Made by a program: the position numbers and the translations under genes
The notes under the pieces: generated by a model
Told to the model about the DNA's origin: nothing
Databases searched by the model: none
Seen by the model: only the letters and a program-made list of their open reading frames with translations
Shown here: in pieces, positions 1 through 10,823 of the stretch
How positions within the stretch are numbered: the stretch's first letter is position 1
Layout of the letters: each line of letters opens with the position of its first letter
Assembly: GCA_028023455.1 (NCBI GenBank)
Contig: JAQFVV010006238.1
Location: 5,154,572-5,218,571 of the forward strand
Source of the DNA: Epiperipatus broadwayi
Taxonomy: Eukaryota; Onychophora; Udeonychophora; Euonychophora; Peripatidae
Direction of reading: 5' to 3'
DNA: 64,000 nucleotides

Positions 1-3000
1 TTGCAATAGAGCATGTCTAGTGATAGTGAAAGTTTTTCTCCTGCTCTTAACATGGGATTCAAATCTGAGCTAGATAAAACTTGGCAATTTCTTAGATTCC
101 CAACAGGCTTACAATTTTTCTCTTGGATAGATATTCCATAGTCAACTTAGTAAAGCATTTATAATTACTTAGTAAATGGACATATAAGATAAAATAAGAA
201 TAAAAAAGATTATAACTTTTACCACTCACAATTTGGAAAATTTGTTGAGCAATGCCATTTTTTAGAAAGCCATTGAAGAAATTTTTAACCTTCAGTGAAA
301 TTTTTAAAGATTATTTGTTTCTTAATTATGTATTTATTAGTCACAGCTTATTCTTTGGTTTAAGCATATAGTTGCTAATATTTTGGGAAAATCATATGTA
401 ATGACTTCTAAAATCACTTTAAACATCAACACCTTTTCTGTGTTTGTCAAGGTAATACATATTTTTAAATACTATGCAAAAATAATTAGTATTTGTTGAT
501 GAACATAAATTTATATTTCAAATGATTATTAGAAATTAGCCATAATAAACCCTTCAGCATGTATATATATATTCACACATGCAAATATGCAAATTTATTT
601 AAATCAGAGGCAAATTTAATTTATCTGTAAGTGAATATGCCAATATCTTTGCTAATTTTTTTCAATCATGCTTTGACAAAGTTACTTGTAATGAAAACCT
701 GGCTTAGCATTTAATAAAATTATAAAGATATATATTTATATCAAACTTATCGAATCTCTCCACTGTAATATTATTTTATTATTTTACTATGTATAGATAT
801 GACGAAACATTTTTAATAAATGGAATTTCCATTTTTAAAATATAGTTAAAATTTCAAACCATATGTTGCCATGACAACAAACAATTGCGCAGGCTAAAAT
901 AATGGTATACTCTCTAATCTATTTTTAAACCAAGATCTTAAATAAGTTTATAGTGAGATCATTTACATAAATATGCTTGGGATTTCGAAATATGACATAT
1001 TTTATCTGTTAAATCATTAAATTAGTACACCTGACTCATTCATTGTAGGGAGTCTTAATTTCAGATAATAATTAAAAAAAATTGTGTTACTTCAAATTCT
1101 CATAACTATATATGTTTATTGTCTTGCTATAAAACTTATTTAAGAACTTGATTAAAACCAAAAATGAATTCAGGTTTTTGTTAAAGATTAGCTTAGCCAA
1201 TGTATTATCATTTTAATCATATCAACAAGTTTTAATTGATTATCCTTTTAAAATCATTGTGACTTGAAATTTTAACTAGATATAAATATTGAATTCCCAT
1301 TTATTAAAAATATTTCATCTACTATTTAGCCCATTAAAACATTAAAACACGCACACTCTCTCACAAACACATCTCTCTCTTTATATACATAATACTAGGG
1401 GGCGATGTCTTCCAACTGTTGGTGCTGATTAAATTCTATCATTCCTTTGGTCGAATAAATAAAAAATTAAACACTGATTATGATTCTATTCTATTTTTTT
1501 ATATTTAAACTATATTTAACATACACACGCTGCATTTTATTCTGTTTTATCAATTGGATCAGAACATATTTACTGTTGAAAAATAATTATTAATTGCTTT
1601 TTACTACAGATGCAGTGTTTCCGCTTAAAAGTTTTACTTTAGCCACACTTAATTGTTCATAATAAAGTATTGTTTACAGACCTGAGGAGAAATTTAAGTT
1701 CTATTTTTCCTGTGTTAATTAAATCCATAACTGTTATGTAAAATGCAAGATTTTTCTTTAACATATATTGAACTGCACAAGAGCAAGTTTACTGTTAAAT
1801 AAATAATTATTGACATTTTCTTAGAATAATGTATTTTTAACTACCGGTGCTGTTTTATGCCAGATTTTTAATAGCAGTTTATTCTTTTTTAGAAGAATTG
1901 TCATTTCAGTTATTTATTAATAATTTACGTCTGGGATTTGATATATATTATTTCTGCTTCCGTTTCATTTATCATTTTATGGATATAGAATAGATAGGTT
2001 TAAATTATATGATACATAGACTTTAATTATAATAAAGTTTAAATATATCTATAATATGCATTGACCCCATACATAATAATCTTCATTTCTTAATCCTTTC
2101 TCCACTTTCTATATGTGTGCTTTTATTTTTATTTTAATTATTGATTCATTTACATAATGTATATTTTCATGCATTTTATTAAAGGCAATTATGAATACAT
2201 TTAAAGTTTATATCTAAAGTTAGATGAAATGTAATAATTTCTAACCTTAAAAAATAATTAATATTCATTTTATCTTTACTAAATATGCTTGGTGTAACTA
2301 TGTTCTTGCTCTGTAGCCACCTATGAAATTTTCAGTAATAGTTATGCAAGACTAATGACCAATAAAATACATAAAACACAATTAATAATAGATTATCAAA
2401 TGATAGCTGTAATTTTTATGTAGCTTTGCTTGTCACATGGTAATCCAATATTTTATCACTGCATATATTTTGATTGTATACTTAAACCTATATAAAATGC
2501 CTAAATCATTTTATATTTGCTCTTTTAAGTAAACTCTTAATATTTGGAAGCATCTTGACTCAATCCAATCACTTTAAAGCTTTTCCATTCTTGACCTAAA
2601 GAATGGGAAATTGCAATGAAATAGACCTGCCATGAAGTTGAAAGAGTTTAATGTCCATGGAGTCAGCTATTCATATCCACAACACTTCAAAAATATTTCT
2701 ACCCTTCTCACACACACCATATTTGTAGAAACTTTGCAAACTTTTAGAATACATTTTCAACTTTAAATATTCATCTAATGTATCTCTTTTAGAAATCCCA
2801 GCTATTTTAGACTTTTAACTTGTTCACTAATGTCAACAATACCTGTGCCTTTCCTCAACCAGAAATTTCACTTTCATTCCTTGCTACTCTCATCATACAT
2901 CTTTCCATACTTTTTTTTACTAGCTGAAATTTCTATACTTCTCTTTCATTAAGCATCCAACTATCAATTATGTTAATCTTTGAATAAAAAAGAAACATTA

Positions 3001-3120
3001 TTAAAAACATTTTTCTAATACAGAGACAATATTTTCTTTCAATATTAAATTACTTTTATCAGAAACATTTCATCTAAGTTTAATTTTTCAATTAGTTTCA
3101 ACTATTATGTTTCTTTTTAT
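1..3120. other. A+T-rich sequence without recognisable genes
   Basis: No open reading frame with recognisable content and no long repeat is visible on either strand. There is a short CA/CT-rich stretch near 1344-1382 and small AT microsatellites. I see nothing else to annotate. Confidence 0.6.
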
Positions 3121-3251
3121 ATAAATAATTTAAACCAATATATATATATTGAAGACTTTTCCGGTCTGAAAAATTCACGCTTGCAATCTGATAGAAACGT
3201 TTTGCATAAACACTTGAGAGTCAGTGTTTAGATCTAGTTTCTATACTCTAT

Positions 3252-3298
3252 CTCCCACTGAGGATAGCAAACCAGCTTGAAATCAGCTGATCTGGGAG
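3252..3298 (+). ncRNA. Hammerhead ribozyme motif, PLE-associated (type I)
   Basis: All conserved hammerhead positions are present in order. Stem I is CTCCCA (3252-3257) paired perfectly with TGGGAG (3293-3298). The core box CTGAGGA is at 3258-3264 and stem II is AGC/GCT with loop AAACCA. GAA lies at 3279-3281. Stem III is the palindrome ATCAGCTGAT (3282-3291) and the cleavage nucleotide is C3292. The innermost stem II pair is a T-T mismatch, which could lower activity. A self-complementary stem III without a loop is typical of the minimal type I ribozymes of Penelope-like elements and retrozymes. The motif lies about 150 bp upstream, on the same strand, of a PLE endonuclease tail, so it may mark a PLE terminal repeat. 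Confidence 0.8.
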
Positions 3299-3400
3299 TG
3301 AGCAAATGAAAGAGGTAGTTAATTTCTGACTCTTTTTTCGTTTATGTAAAACAAATCTTACACTTGTTCGGCGGTTTTGGTATAGCGCCATCTTTTGGAC

Positions 3401-3433
<33 letters not shown>

Positions 3434-3451
3434 AATTATTAATCAATGTCT

Positions 3452-3610
3452 GGTTTTGATTTTGATTTTAATAAAGTTAAAATTCTGTGTATTGAAAGAA
3501 ATAATAATAAACGCAAAATTAAAGAAGCTATGTTAATAAAAAGTGAAAAGCAACAGTTGATAAATAGACAGACAGCCAATATAAAAATTAATGAATTGTG
3601 GGAAAATTGA
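3452..3610 (+). pseudogene. Penelope-like element fragment, C-terminal GIY-YIG tail
   Basis: An open frame of about 52 codons ends at TGA 3608-3610 and reads through KILCIERNNNKRKIKEAML and then INRQTANIKI. This matches the end of the PLE GIY-YIG domain seen in the other copies of this window, where the signature is (R/K)KIKEA-(F/I)-I followed by INR/INK. The reverse transcriptase and the front of the endonuclease are missing. About 85 bp after the stop there is a hairpin (ACTA/TAGT) followed by GAAAGTACTTCT at 3697-3708, a 3' end shared with the PLE at 27.7 kb. It is a dead fragment. Confidence 0.7.
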
Positions 3611-3770
3611 TGTATGACGTATTGCTTTTGTTTACATTTGTAATGGTTTTTTCTAATACAATTTGAGTCTAGTTGACAACGACTACATAGATAGTTGAAA
3701 GTACTTCTATTAAATTGGTATATATTTGTTTAAAATATTGTTACTGTATTAATTATTGTATTGTTTTGAA

Positions 3771-3772
<2 letters not shown>

Positions 3773-3831
<59 letters not shown>
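3773..3831. repeat. (AT)n microsatellite
   Basis: An uninterrupted AT dinucleotide run of about 58 bp. It separates the 3' ends of two PLE remnants that point towards each other. Confidence 0.95.
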
Positions 3832-3833
<2 letters not shown>

Positions 3834-3920
3834 TATATGTACATATGATGAAGCTAGTAAATACATATAATTAGACAAAGATATTAATTTACTTTAAATA
3901 TAAGAATATTTATTTATTTT

Positions 3921-3964
3921 AGCTAAGTGCTTTCAAGAGACTTCTTGCTCTCATACTCATAGCT
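3921..3964 (-). ncRNA. PLE 3' stem-loop with GAAA, decayed hammerhead-like
   Basis: Read on the minus strand, the outer stem AGCT/AGCT encloses ATGAGTAT, an inner hairpin (GAGAG/CTCTT) and then GAAAGCACTT. The PLE at 61.5 kb has the same arrangement at 62063-62103, with outer stem GGCT/AGCC and inner stem GAGG/CCTC. The G-C to A-T change in the outer stem keeps pairing. The order hairpin then GAAA resembles hammerhead stem II plus GAAA, but a proper CTGANGA box is absent. Confidence 0.55.
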
Positions 3965-4051
3965 GCTGTTGTTGAAACTGCAGTTTAGAAAAGAAAATTT
4001 ATGCAAAGTGATGCAAATAATTTATAACTGCCACTTTTGGGACAGGGCAAA

Positions 4052-5260
4052 TCAGGCTTCTCTTCTATTAATAGACTTAGGATCACTTGCTATATAAAAT
4101 GCTTCTCTAATCATGTGTTTAGCATCATGTCTTTTTGAGCAAATGATGTTGGCAGATGTGGGTTTAAATTTGTGGCCTGTTATTCTTTCATGCCCAAAAA
4201 AGATGGAATTGCCTTCTTGTTTGGTTTTGGTTTTATTGTATAGGTATTTGTGCTGAGCCACTCTGTTGACAATCTTGGTCCTAGTCTGGCAGTTAGATTG
4301 TGGGCAGATCATTTTGTACACAACATGAGGAGTGAGCTCAGGTGTGATTATATCCTTGGAATTATTTATAAGACTGTTTACATTCAGAGGTGAATGATAT
4401 GTGATGATGAAGTCTTTAGATAGCTTATTGTTGAGACATTTGGCCAAGGTTGGATGTATGGTATCAGAATTCTTAGCTTATTATTCTTGATGTGGTTGTG
4501 GTTAATTTTGTGATGGAATTTATTGACTTTCCTGTTGATAGAAAATTTGTGAGTATCCTATTTTAATTAGATTAGGTGTGTATTGGTTAAGGTTGTGCCA
4601 TTTGTCTGTTTCATATTTACATAACATATGATTTCTAAACAAAAATGAGGATAAGTCTACAAGGTTATGGAAGTAGGGTACATATGATGTTAACTGGCTT
4701 AACTGTCATAGTATAATCCAGATGATTGTGGTTTCTGCTTACCCTTATGTCCAGGTATTTGATCTGTTGTGTTTGGCTTTCAGCTTTGTGGGTGTAAGTA
4801 AGTTTAGAGATATTCTGGAGACTAGTGTGCAGTTCAGTAGTAATGTGGTCAGGGGATGTGATGAACATATCATCCACATATCTTTGGTATATGAGATGCA
4901 GAGTTGAACTGAAGAATCTTGGTAAGGTAAGCTTTTCATGATGGTTCACCACAATGCTAAAAATTATGCCACTAAGTGGTATACCCATTGGCCAATCATT
5001 GATCATTTTGAACCACTTATTCCTGAAGGTTGTGACTGTGTTCTGGTCAAGCCACTTTAGGAATTCGTAAATGAATTTGGTGCTTGTGTGTGGATAGTCA
5101 CTGGTTATAAGTGCACCATTGATGATCTCAATGGATTGTATATGTAGTCAATGGATCCAAAGAGCTCTGTTATGTTGAGAGTTGCCAGTTTAAAGCTTGT
5201 GGGATGGTAGCTTGCTTGATTTTCTCAATGAATTCAAAGGATGAGTGAATGGTGTACTTA
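4052..5260 (-). pseudogene. Penelope-like element remnant: reverse transcriptase and GIY-YIG endonuclease
   Basis: PLEs encode one protein with a telomerase-related reverse transcriptase followed by a GIY-YIG endonuclease. In 5006-4665 the RT reads MGIPLSGIIFSIVVN and then YQRYVDDMFI, with the YVDD catalytic motif intact, followed by a conserved QQIKYLDI segment. Upstream, 5260-5010 continues the RT only with stops and frame changes. The endonuclease half (4447-4052) shows HVVYKMICPQ, VAQHKY, FFGHE, TGHKF and IREAFYI, but the YYGET part of the GIY-YIG core has been deleted. The two halves lie in separate open frames, so the copy is inactive. The 3' stem-loop follows 88 bp downstream. Confidence 0.88.
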
Positions 5261-6574
5261 CCAATAATATAAAAGATATTTATAATTATTATATTTTTAT
5301 TTATTACTATCAATATTTCTTTTTGAATACTATTAAACATACTTTTTTTTAGTTCTATGTTCTTTGTTGTTATTCATACTCTTATAACATTTCCCGGAGC
5401 TTATTGCAAAGCAATCACATTATATGAAAAATCTAAATAATGAGTTTATTATGGCTGTTTTTTAAAGACATCTATTATCTAGTTGTTCCATTCTAAAATC
5501 TTTTTGTTTCAGTTATTATATGCTCCTGTCTTATTGCCTAGATCTATGGATTCAACTGCTGGTTGTGAATAGGCAATTGTTGTTTATGCACTATTTATTT
5601 GGAATAATAATGCCATAATAAGCGTTTTTATTTCTACAGTATCTAATATCTGCATTGTCAACTTTATTTGTTATTTTTACCTTGAATATTTTACCTATAT
5701 CTATATACAATGACTGTTCTACTTTTAATATAACTATTATTACTATAGTTAAAAAATTCAAATCTCAGTCAATCCTATTCGTATATCAGTTCTGAACAAT
5801 ATTTTTTATATCTCTGTTGTTATGACAAATGATATAAAAAGACAGACTAAACTTACATGATTCTTCTTTCACTGAAATATATTTTGCTTGTCATGAAATG
5901 ATATATAGCTTATAAACACCATTAAAATAAGTGTGAGATGATCCTTTGAAAATAAAAAAAAGTAAGACGTTTTATTACAAAGTTTATATTTTTAATAATA
6001 AGTTAATAAATTTTATCTTCAAAAATCCAAGCAAACAAATTTATGTGTTTTTTTTTTTTCAAAAATATATAAATTTTCATGATTGCAATTCAGAAACTTT
6101 CTTTATCACTGCATACTAATAATAGCAACAAATCATTTAATTTTTTAGTTTATACAATATATGATAAAACGAGAAGCTGATACTCTACTGACATCTATAG
6201 TGTGAGTAATCAGTGATCACAAGGTGGCATCAAATTTAAATCTTCATCCCCAGACCAGTATGTCTTGGAATTCTAAGCTGCATATTAAGCACTACAATTT
6301 AATAACCAATTGATCATTCCATCTTTCTATAGATTACATTGGAATAGAGGAAAGCTCTTGTTTTTATTATTTACTAGCATAGCATTTATTAGCATTTTAG
6401 TTATTTTTCTGAAGGTAACATAGTCACAAATGCACAAACTAGGCACATGTTCAATATTTCAAAAGCAAAACAAACAAAAAAAGCAGGAAGTGCCTCATTT
6501 AAGCAGATACCATATATATGTGTGAGTGAACTCTAATGCCTCTAACACACTACACACATATCTTAATTAAGTGA
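5261..6574. other. A+T-rich sequence, nothing recognised
   Basis: No reading frame, tRNA or clear repeat boundary is visible. There are only short homopolymers and a sentence-length unique region around 6180-6260 that I could not match to other repeats here. Confidence 0.5.
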
Positions 6575-7310
6575 AAATTAAAGTATATTTGGGCTAGAGA
6601 TAATCTCTAATTTAAACCCAGAAAGCTATTTTTTATTTTTTTAAATCCATTCAAGAACTTGGGTTTAAAGTAAAAGAGAATCCCTTTTACTTCAAAGATC
6701 TCCAACAAAAAAGCTTTTATAGGTTTATGAGACAAACTTGTTTAGTCTCAGAAATTGTTAATTAGTAGTAATTGATAATTTTTTAGTAACATCAAAAGTT
6801 AAAGTTTATCTCTATTTAATGAATATTATCTCATTTCTATTCATTATTATAATAATAATCCATATAAACATTTCATTAAACACATACAACTCTCTGGAAA
6901 ACTTAAAAATATTATTTGTAGGATGTCAAGAAAGGTGCTACTCTTTCACATTCTCACACCTATAAAAATATCTTTCTGGGTTTAAATCCATATAAGAACT
7001 TGGGGTTGGAAGTAAAAGAGGACTTGCTTTACTTCAAAGATCCCCCCAAAAAAGAGCTATCATATGTTTATGAGAAAAACTTGATTAGCCTCAGGAATAA
7101 TTAATTAGCAGTAATTTATAATTTTTTAATAACATCAAAAGTTAAAGTTTATCTCTACTTAATGGGTATTATTTCCTCATTTCCATTCATTATATATATA
7201 TACTAAACAAAATACACTAGAATAATTCTACAATTGGGTATTATTTCCTCATTTCCATTCATTATATATATATACATACTAAACAAAATACACTAGAATA
7301 ATTCTACAAA
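6575..7310 (+). repeat. Tandem dimer of repeat family E (period about 341 bp)
   Basis: Two diverged copies share AAGAACTTGGG (6653 and 6994), a TACTTCAAAGATC segment, AATTAGTAGTAATT-like sequence and an ending in TTTATCTCTA(T/C)TTAAT. A third copy lies inverted at about 22381-22615 and runs directly into a TATC microsatellite, as these copies run into short TA tracts. Near the end, an 80-90 bp block around 7163-7310 is itself duplicated. No coding capacity and no hammerhead core were found. A GGGTTTAAATCC segment resembles a pol III box B weakly. Confidence 0.7.
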
Positions 7311-8093
7311 ATTAAAAATGCCTATATAAAACTAAATAATAATTTATTTGCTAAAGCCAGCTTATGGCTTCTTCCGCCATCTTGAGTAGCAATACAACGT
7401 TAATATTTAAATCTCATTAAAATCATGCAACAGCATATTGTTAAAAGTAATCATGCTCATTACCTTTTATTTTATCAGAGTGTGTCCATGCATTCCTATT
7501 GTTTGTTATTTTATATATTATAACCATCTCACTCCTGGGTGCATAGATTGATAAATAAAATCTGTAGGGAAGTAAAATAATTTTTTTCTAAATTTTAATT
7601 TCACATGTACTAATTCAATTATAAAATCATGAAATTTGAGTGTAATTATATTAACATCAGTTAAAGTTCAAATAAAAACTTGAAAAAATATAAGCTTTTT
7701 CAAAACATTAGAGTGAATTTAGAAAACATTTTTATTGCTCTTAAAAATAACTTCAAAAATTAATTTTAGGTCATGAATACAATTATTGGTGATCCATATG
7801 AACCAGAAATAAAATCCATTATTTAATTTCAGCTTTTATAAAAAAAAAAATACAAAGCAAAATACACAATATAATTGGGCAACACCATTTTTTAAAAGTA
7901 CTTTACCTTAATATAATATACTTTTTTTTTGCAGATTCATTACAATTTCTTTTTTTATTTTTAGATTTACTTAAAAAAGGATACAAAGAGACACATTTTA
8001 AATAAAAAGTAGTTAACATCTTAAAACTAATTTAAATGTGTATTTTCTAAGAGAACTTTCCTAATGAAATTTCAAAATTAAAAGATTATTTAA
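7311..8093. other. A+T-rich sequence, nothing recognised
   Basis: No reading frame or repeat that I could support; several A and T homopolymers. Confidence 0.5.
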
Positions 8094-8250
8094 ACCACTA
8101 AACATCACATGATCACTATCTCTTATACTAGCACATAATTGTTATTAAACAAGGCTAAACTCTCCATACTGTAGTGCCATCCTGTGCCAACCAGAATAAT
8201 CAATGGATGCCAGAAGGCTTGTGCATAAAATCCCTATCTAGTGCCTACTC

Positions 8251-8309
8251 ATCCAATATCTTCAGACTAGTTTCTGGTTTGCAGACCTCATCAGTGAGGA
8301 GCTTTGGAT
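8251..8309 (-). ncRNA. Hammerhead ribozyme motif A1
   Basis: Minus strand: core CTGATGA at 8294-8288, stem II GGT/ACC, GAAA ending at 8271, palindromic stem III ACTAGT (8266-8271), cleavage nucleotide C at 8265. Stem I has an inner helix with one mismatch and a perfect outer helix ATCCAA/TTGGAT (8304-8309 with 8251-8256). Confidence 0.75.
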
Positions 8310-8535
8310 CTGAGAGCACTGCATCTAGATCTTAGGATCTAATGCAACCCTCCAGAAGCCACCTTTTAACTCTACTTAACCACAAACCATGAGAATGAAA
8401 TTGAAAATACAAGAGCTTAGATTGAAAATATTGTGTTTTCAAATTTCATTCTCATGGTTTTGTAGTTAAATAGAGTTAAAAGGTGGCTGCTGAAGGGTTG
8501 CATTAGATCCTAGGTTCTAGGTGCAGTGCTCTCAG

Positions 8536-8594
8536 ATCCAAGACTCCTCACTGATGAGGGCCACAAGCCAGAAACTAGTCTGGGGATATTGGAT
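8536..8594 (+). ncRNA. Hammerhead ribozyme motif A2
   Basis: Core CTGATGA is at 8551-8557, stem II is GGC/GCC with flanking mismatch, and GAA is at 8571-8573. The palindromic stem III ACTAGT is at 8574-8579 and the cleavage nucleotide is C8580, giving the favoured GUC triplet. Stem I pairs TCCTCA (8545-8550) with TGGGGA (8581-8586) and, beyond an internal loop, ATCCAA (8536-8541) with TTGGAT (8589-8594). Confidence 0.83.
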
Positions 8595-8876
8595 GAGTAG
8601 GCACTAGATAGGGATTTTATGCTCAAGCCTTCTGGCATCCATTGATTACTCTGGTTGGCACAGGGTGGCATTACTGTATGGAGAGTTTTGCCTTGTTTAA
8701 AAGATTACTTATTCTTTGATGAGTTGATTTGAATTAATTGCAGGATTGATCATGAATTAAATAGAGTTAGTAGATTAAAAAATTAAAACAATAGCTTTCT
8801 GCATTTGAGCTTAAAATATCTTTATTTTTAAATGTATATGTATGTACATAAGGTACATATATACATATTTTAATAT

Positions 8877-9020
8877 TGCAAGTAAATCAAATTATATAAC
8901 ACATGACTTAATTTAATAAGCTTGTATTACAAATGGTATACAATGAGCTCATTATATAACATTTATAATACAAGCTTATCAAATTAAATCATGTGATATA
9001 TGACTTGGATTTTCTTGCAA
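8877..9020. repeat. Inverted repeat, arms about 54 bp
   Basis: The left arm starts TGCAAGTAAATCAAATTATA and contains AATAAGCTTGTATTAC. The right arm carries the complement, ending GATTTTCTTGCA. The spacer is about 36 bp. It is a MITE-like hairpin without coding capacity that abuts the retrozyme C copy. Confidence 0.7.
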
Positions 9021-9310
9021 TTGTAGTTTTGCTCTTAAGGCTTTGGCAATTTTATATTGCTAAAGCTATTAATATATGGTATATCTGAACTTAATTCAGT
9101 CTCATATGGCTATTTAAGTTAGATAGCTGGATTTGAAGACATATGGATGTCTGAAAATTACAGATTTTCTACTTAATAGTAAAGCATTAGATAAGGTGTT
9201 GGGTTGGATGTGGTACTTTAAATTTAATGCTTGAAAATCCTAGTGTCTCACTGAGGAAAGCCAAAAGCTAGAAACCAGTCTGTGGATAGAGATATTCTGA
9301 AAAGCTTGTT
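9021..9310 (+). mobile_element. Retrozyme family C copy C1
   Basis: A non-coding repeat shares a block around 9090-9230 (containing CATATGG, TTTGAAGACATATGGATGTC and TTACAGATTTTC-like sequence) with an inverted copy at 43080-43200. Part of it resembles family A, in the GAACTTAATTCAG and CATATGGCTAT segments, so A and C are probably related. A hammerhead motif closes the unit at 9245-9286. Confidence 0.6.
9245..9286 (+). ncRNA. Hammerhead ribozyme motif C1
   Basis: Core CTGAGGA (9251-9257), stem II AGC/GCT, GAA at 9271-9273, stem III AC/GT with two-base loop, cleavage nucleotide C9280. Stem I is weak, with mismatches after the first two pairs, so activity is doubtful although every core base is present. 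Confidence 0.6.
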
Positions 9311-9349
9311 AAGAGCTATTGACATGCTCATTATATAATATTTTAGTAT

Positions 9350-9352
<3 letters not shown>

Positions 9353-9401
<49 letters not shown>
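9353..9401. repeat. (TA)n microsatellite
   Basis: Uninterrupted TA dinucleotide run of nearly 50 bp. Confidence 0.95.
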
Positions 9402-9403
<2 letters not shown>

Positions 9404-10823
9404 GTGTTCATTAAAATGCATATTTTAAGTGATTTACTATTATCCATGAATTTTAAATATCTATCATAAATCTTGGAATCAAATCCAATGAATACAGAGT
9501 AACTTCCATAATTTCTAAAGTTAAATATTTTGTTCTCTTGTGTCACTTGAATTTACAAATATATTCTTCACTCTTTTGTGACATTTCTTGTAACATTTTT
9601 CATGTTATTTTTGTCTTACTTACATTTTACATATATTTTCATAACCTTTTTTACATCAATGCATACACTATTAAATTATTATTCTTGTCTCACTTAGATT
9701 TTTTACATCTGTCTTTTTTATAACCTTTTTTACATCAGTGCATGTGCTATTTAAATTATAACTACATTCTCTCTGCTGACAGTTCTTCCATTTGCTTTAT
9801 ATTTGCTGATTTATTGATGGGTTGATTCATTTTATATAATTTTGACCTACTGATCATTTATTTTGTCCTTTAACTGTCAACATTTACTAGAAAGGTATAG
9901 TATTTTTCCATTCTGTTTGATTCACAATAAAATATAATTTCAAAATATGATTAAGAAATAAGTACCAGCTATTCCAATTCACCAGAGGCAGCTCATCTAA
10001 CCACCTAGACATCTTCTAACAACATTCCTACCTAATTTATAACTCTCGTAAATCGGCTTTATTTTATAATATATACTCCTATTTATAAATGACCATATCT
10101 AACATTTATTTATATGGTGATGATAATTAACTATTCTATGCAGCATATATCTGCTGTGTGTGATCTAATTTATTATATTTTATGCAACATTATGATCTCT
10201 GTTTCAGAGCCTAGAATAATTTTAATTATTTTATAGGTTTTATAGAATCATTGTATCATTTTATTTCTATATGAACAGAAAAGTAACAATCATTTGATTC
10301 ATTTATAGAATACAACTTGATATAATCAGCCTTAGTTGCATATCCAAATATATTAGAATCTAAGGGTTTATGGCTTCTCTTGGGCAAGCAAATATACCAG
10401 TTGGGATAGAGGGTGGTATTTATGTCCGACTAGGGTCACCAAATACACAAAATAGGCTAAAGGTTTTACTCCAACTCAAGGTACACAGCCCCATTTGAGT
10501 GCCAAAATACACCAGAGAAGATTCAAACCTTGGGCTTTAAGTAGAATTCATTTGTACAAACACGTTTAATATACTGATTAACTACATCTCTCACTATAAT
10601 TTTTCTAATATTTAACCTCTAAATCACATGATGATGAAAGATATTAATGAGAACAAGCCATTTTAAACATTTTGGAATTTTTATCATAACATGTTAAATT
10701 AACCCTCATTAACATTATCATTGTTTAAAATAAAATTAAATGCACATTGTTTTTATAAGCTGGAATTTACAGAGTTTAAATCCATGTACCATAATATACT
10801 GGTACAATATATATATATATATA
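9402..10823. other. Non-coding sequence with one unclassified repeat-like block
   Basis: No coding region recognised. The block 10375-10560 is less A+T-rich than its surroundings. On the minus strand it contains GGTTTGAATCTTC, which resembles a pol III box B, so an old SINE is possible but not shown. Just before the LTR element is a (TA)n tract and a short palindrome containing TGTACC/GGTACA. Confidence 0.4.

Larger units (their letters stand above)
8094..8700. mobile_element. Retrozyme family A fold-back (two inverted copies)
   Basis: The left half (8094 to about 8410) and right half (about 8420-8700) are inverted copies of one non-coding repeat. They start from a sequence like AACCACTAAACATCACATGA on the left and end with its complement-side partner on the right. 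Each half contains a hammerhead motif on its own outward strand (8251-8309 minus, 8536-8594 plus). The spacer between arms is only a few tens of bases, so single-stranded nucleic acid here would form one long hairpin. No protein is encoded. It could be classed as a fold-back MITE on shape alone, but the ribozymes point to a retrozyme. Confidence 0.8.

Noticed and set aside
8094-8700. Family A as an ordinary DNA-transposon MITE
   Set aside because: Inverted pairs alone suggest it, but tandem same-strand copies at 18 and 50 kb and conserved hammerhead cores fit retrozymes better. I saw no constant-length target duplication at the ends.
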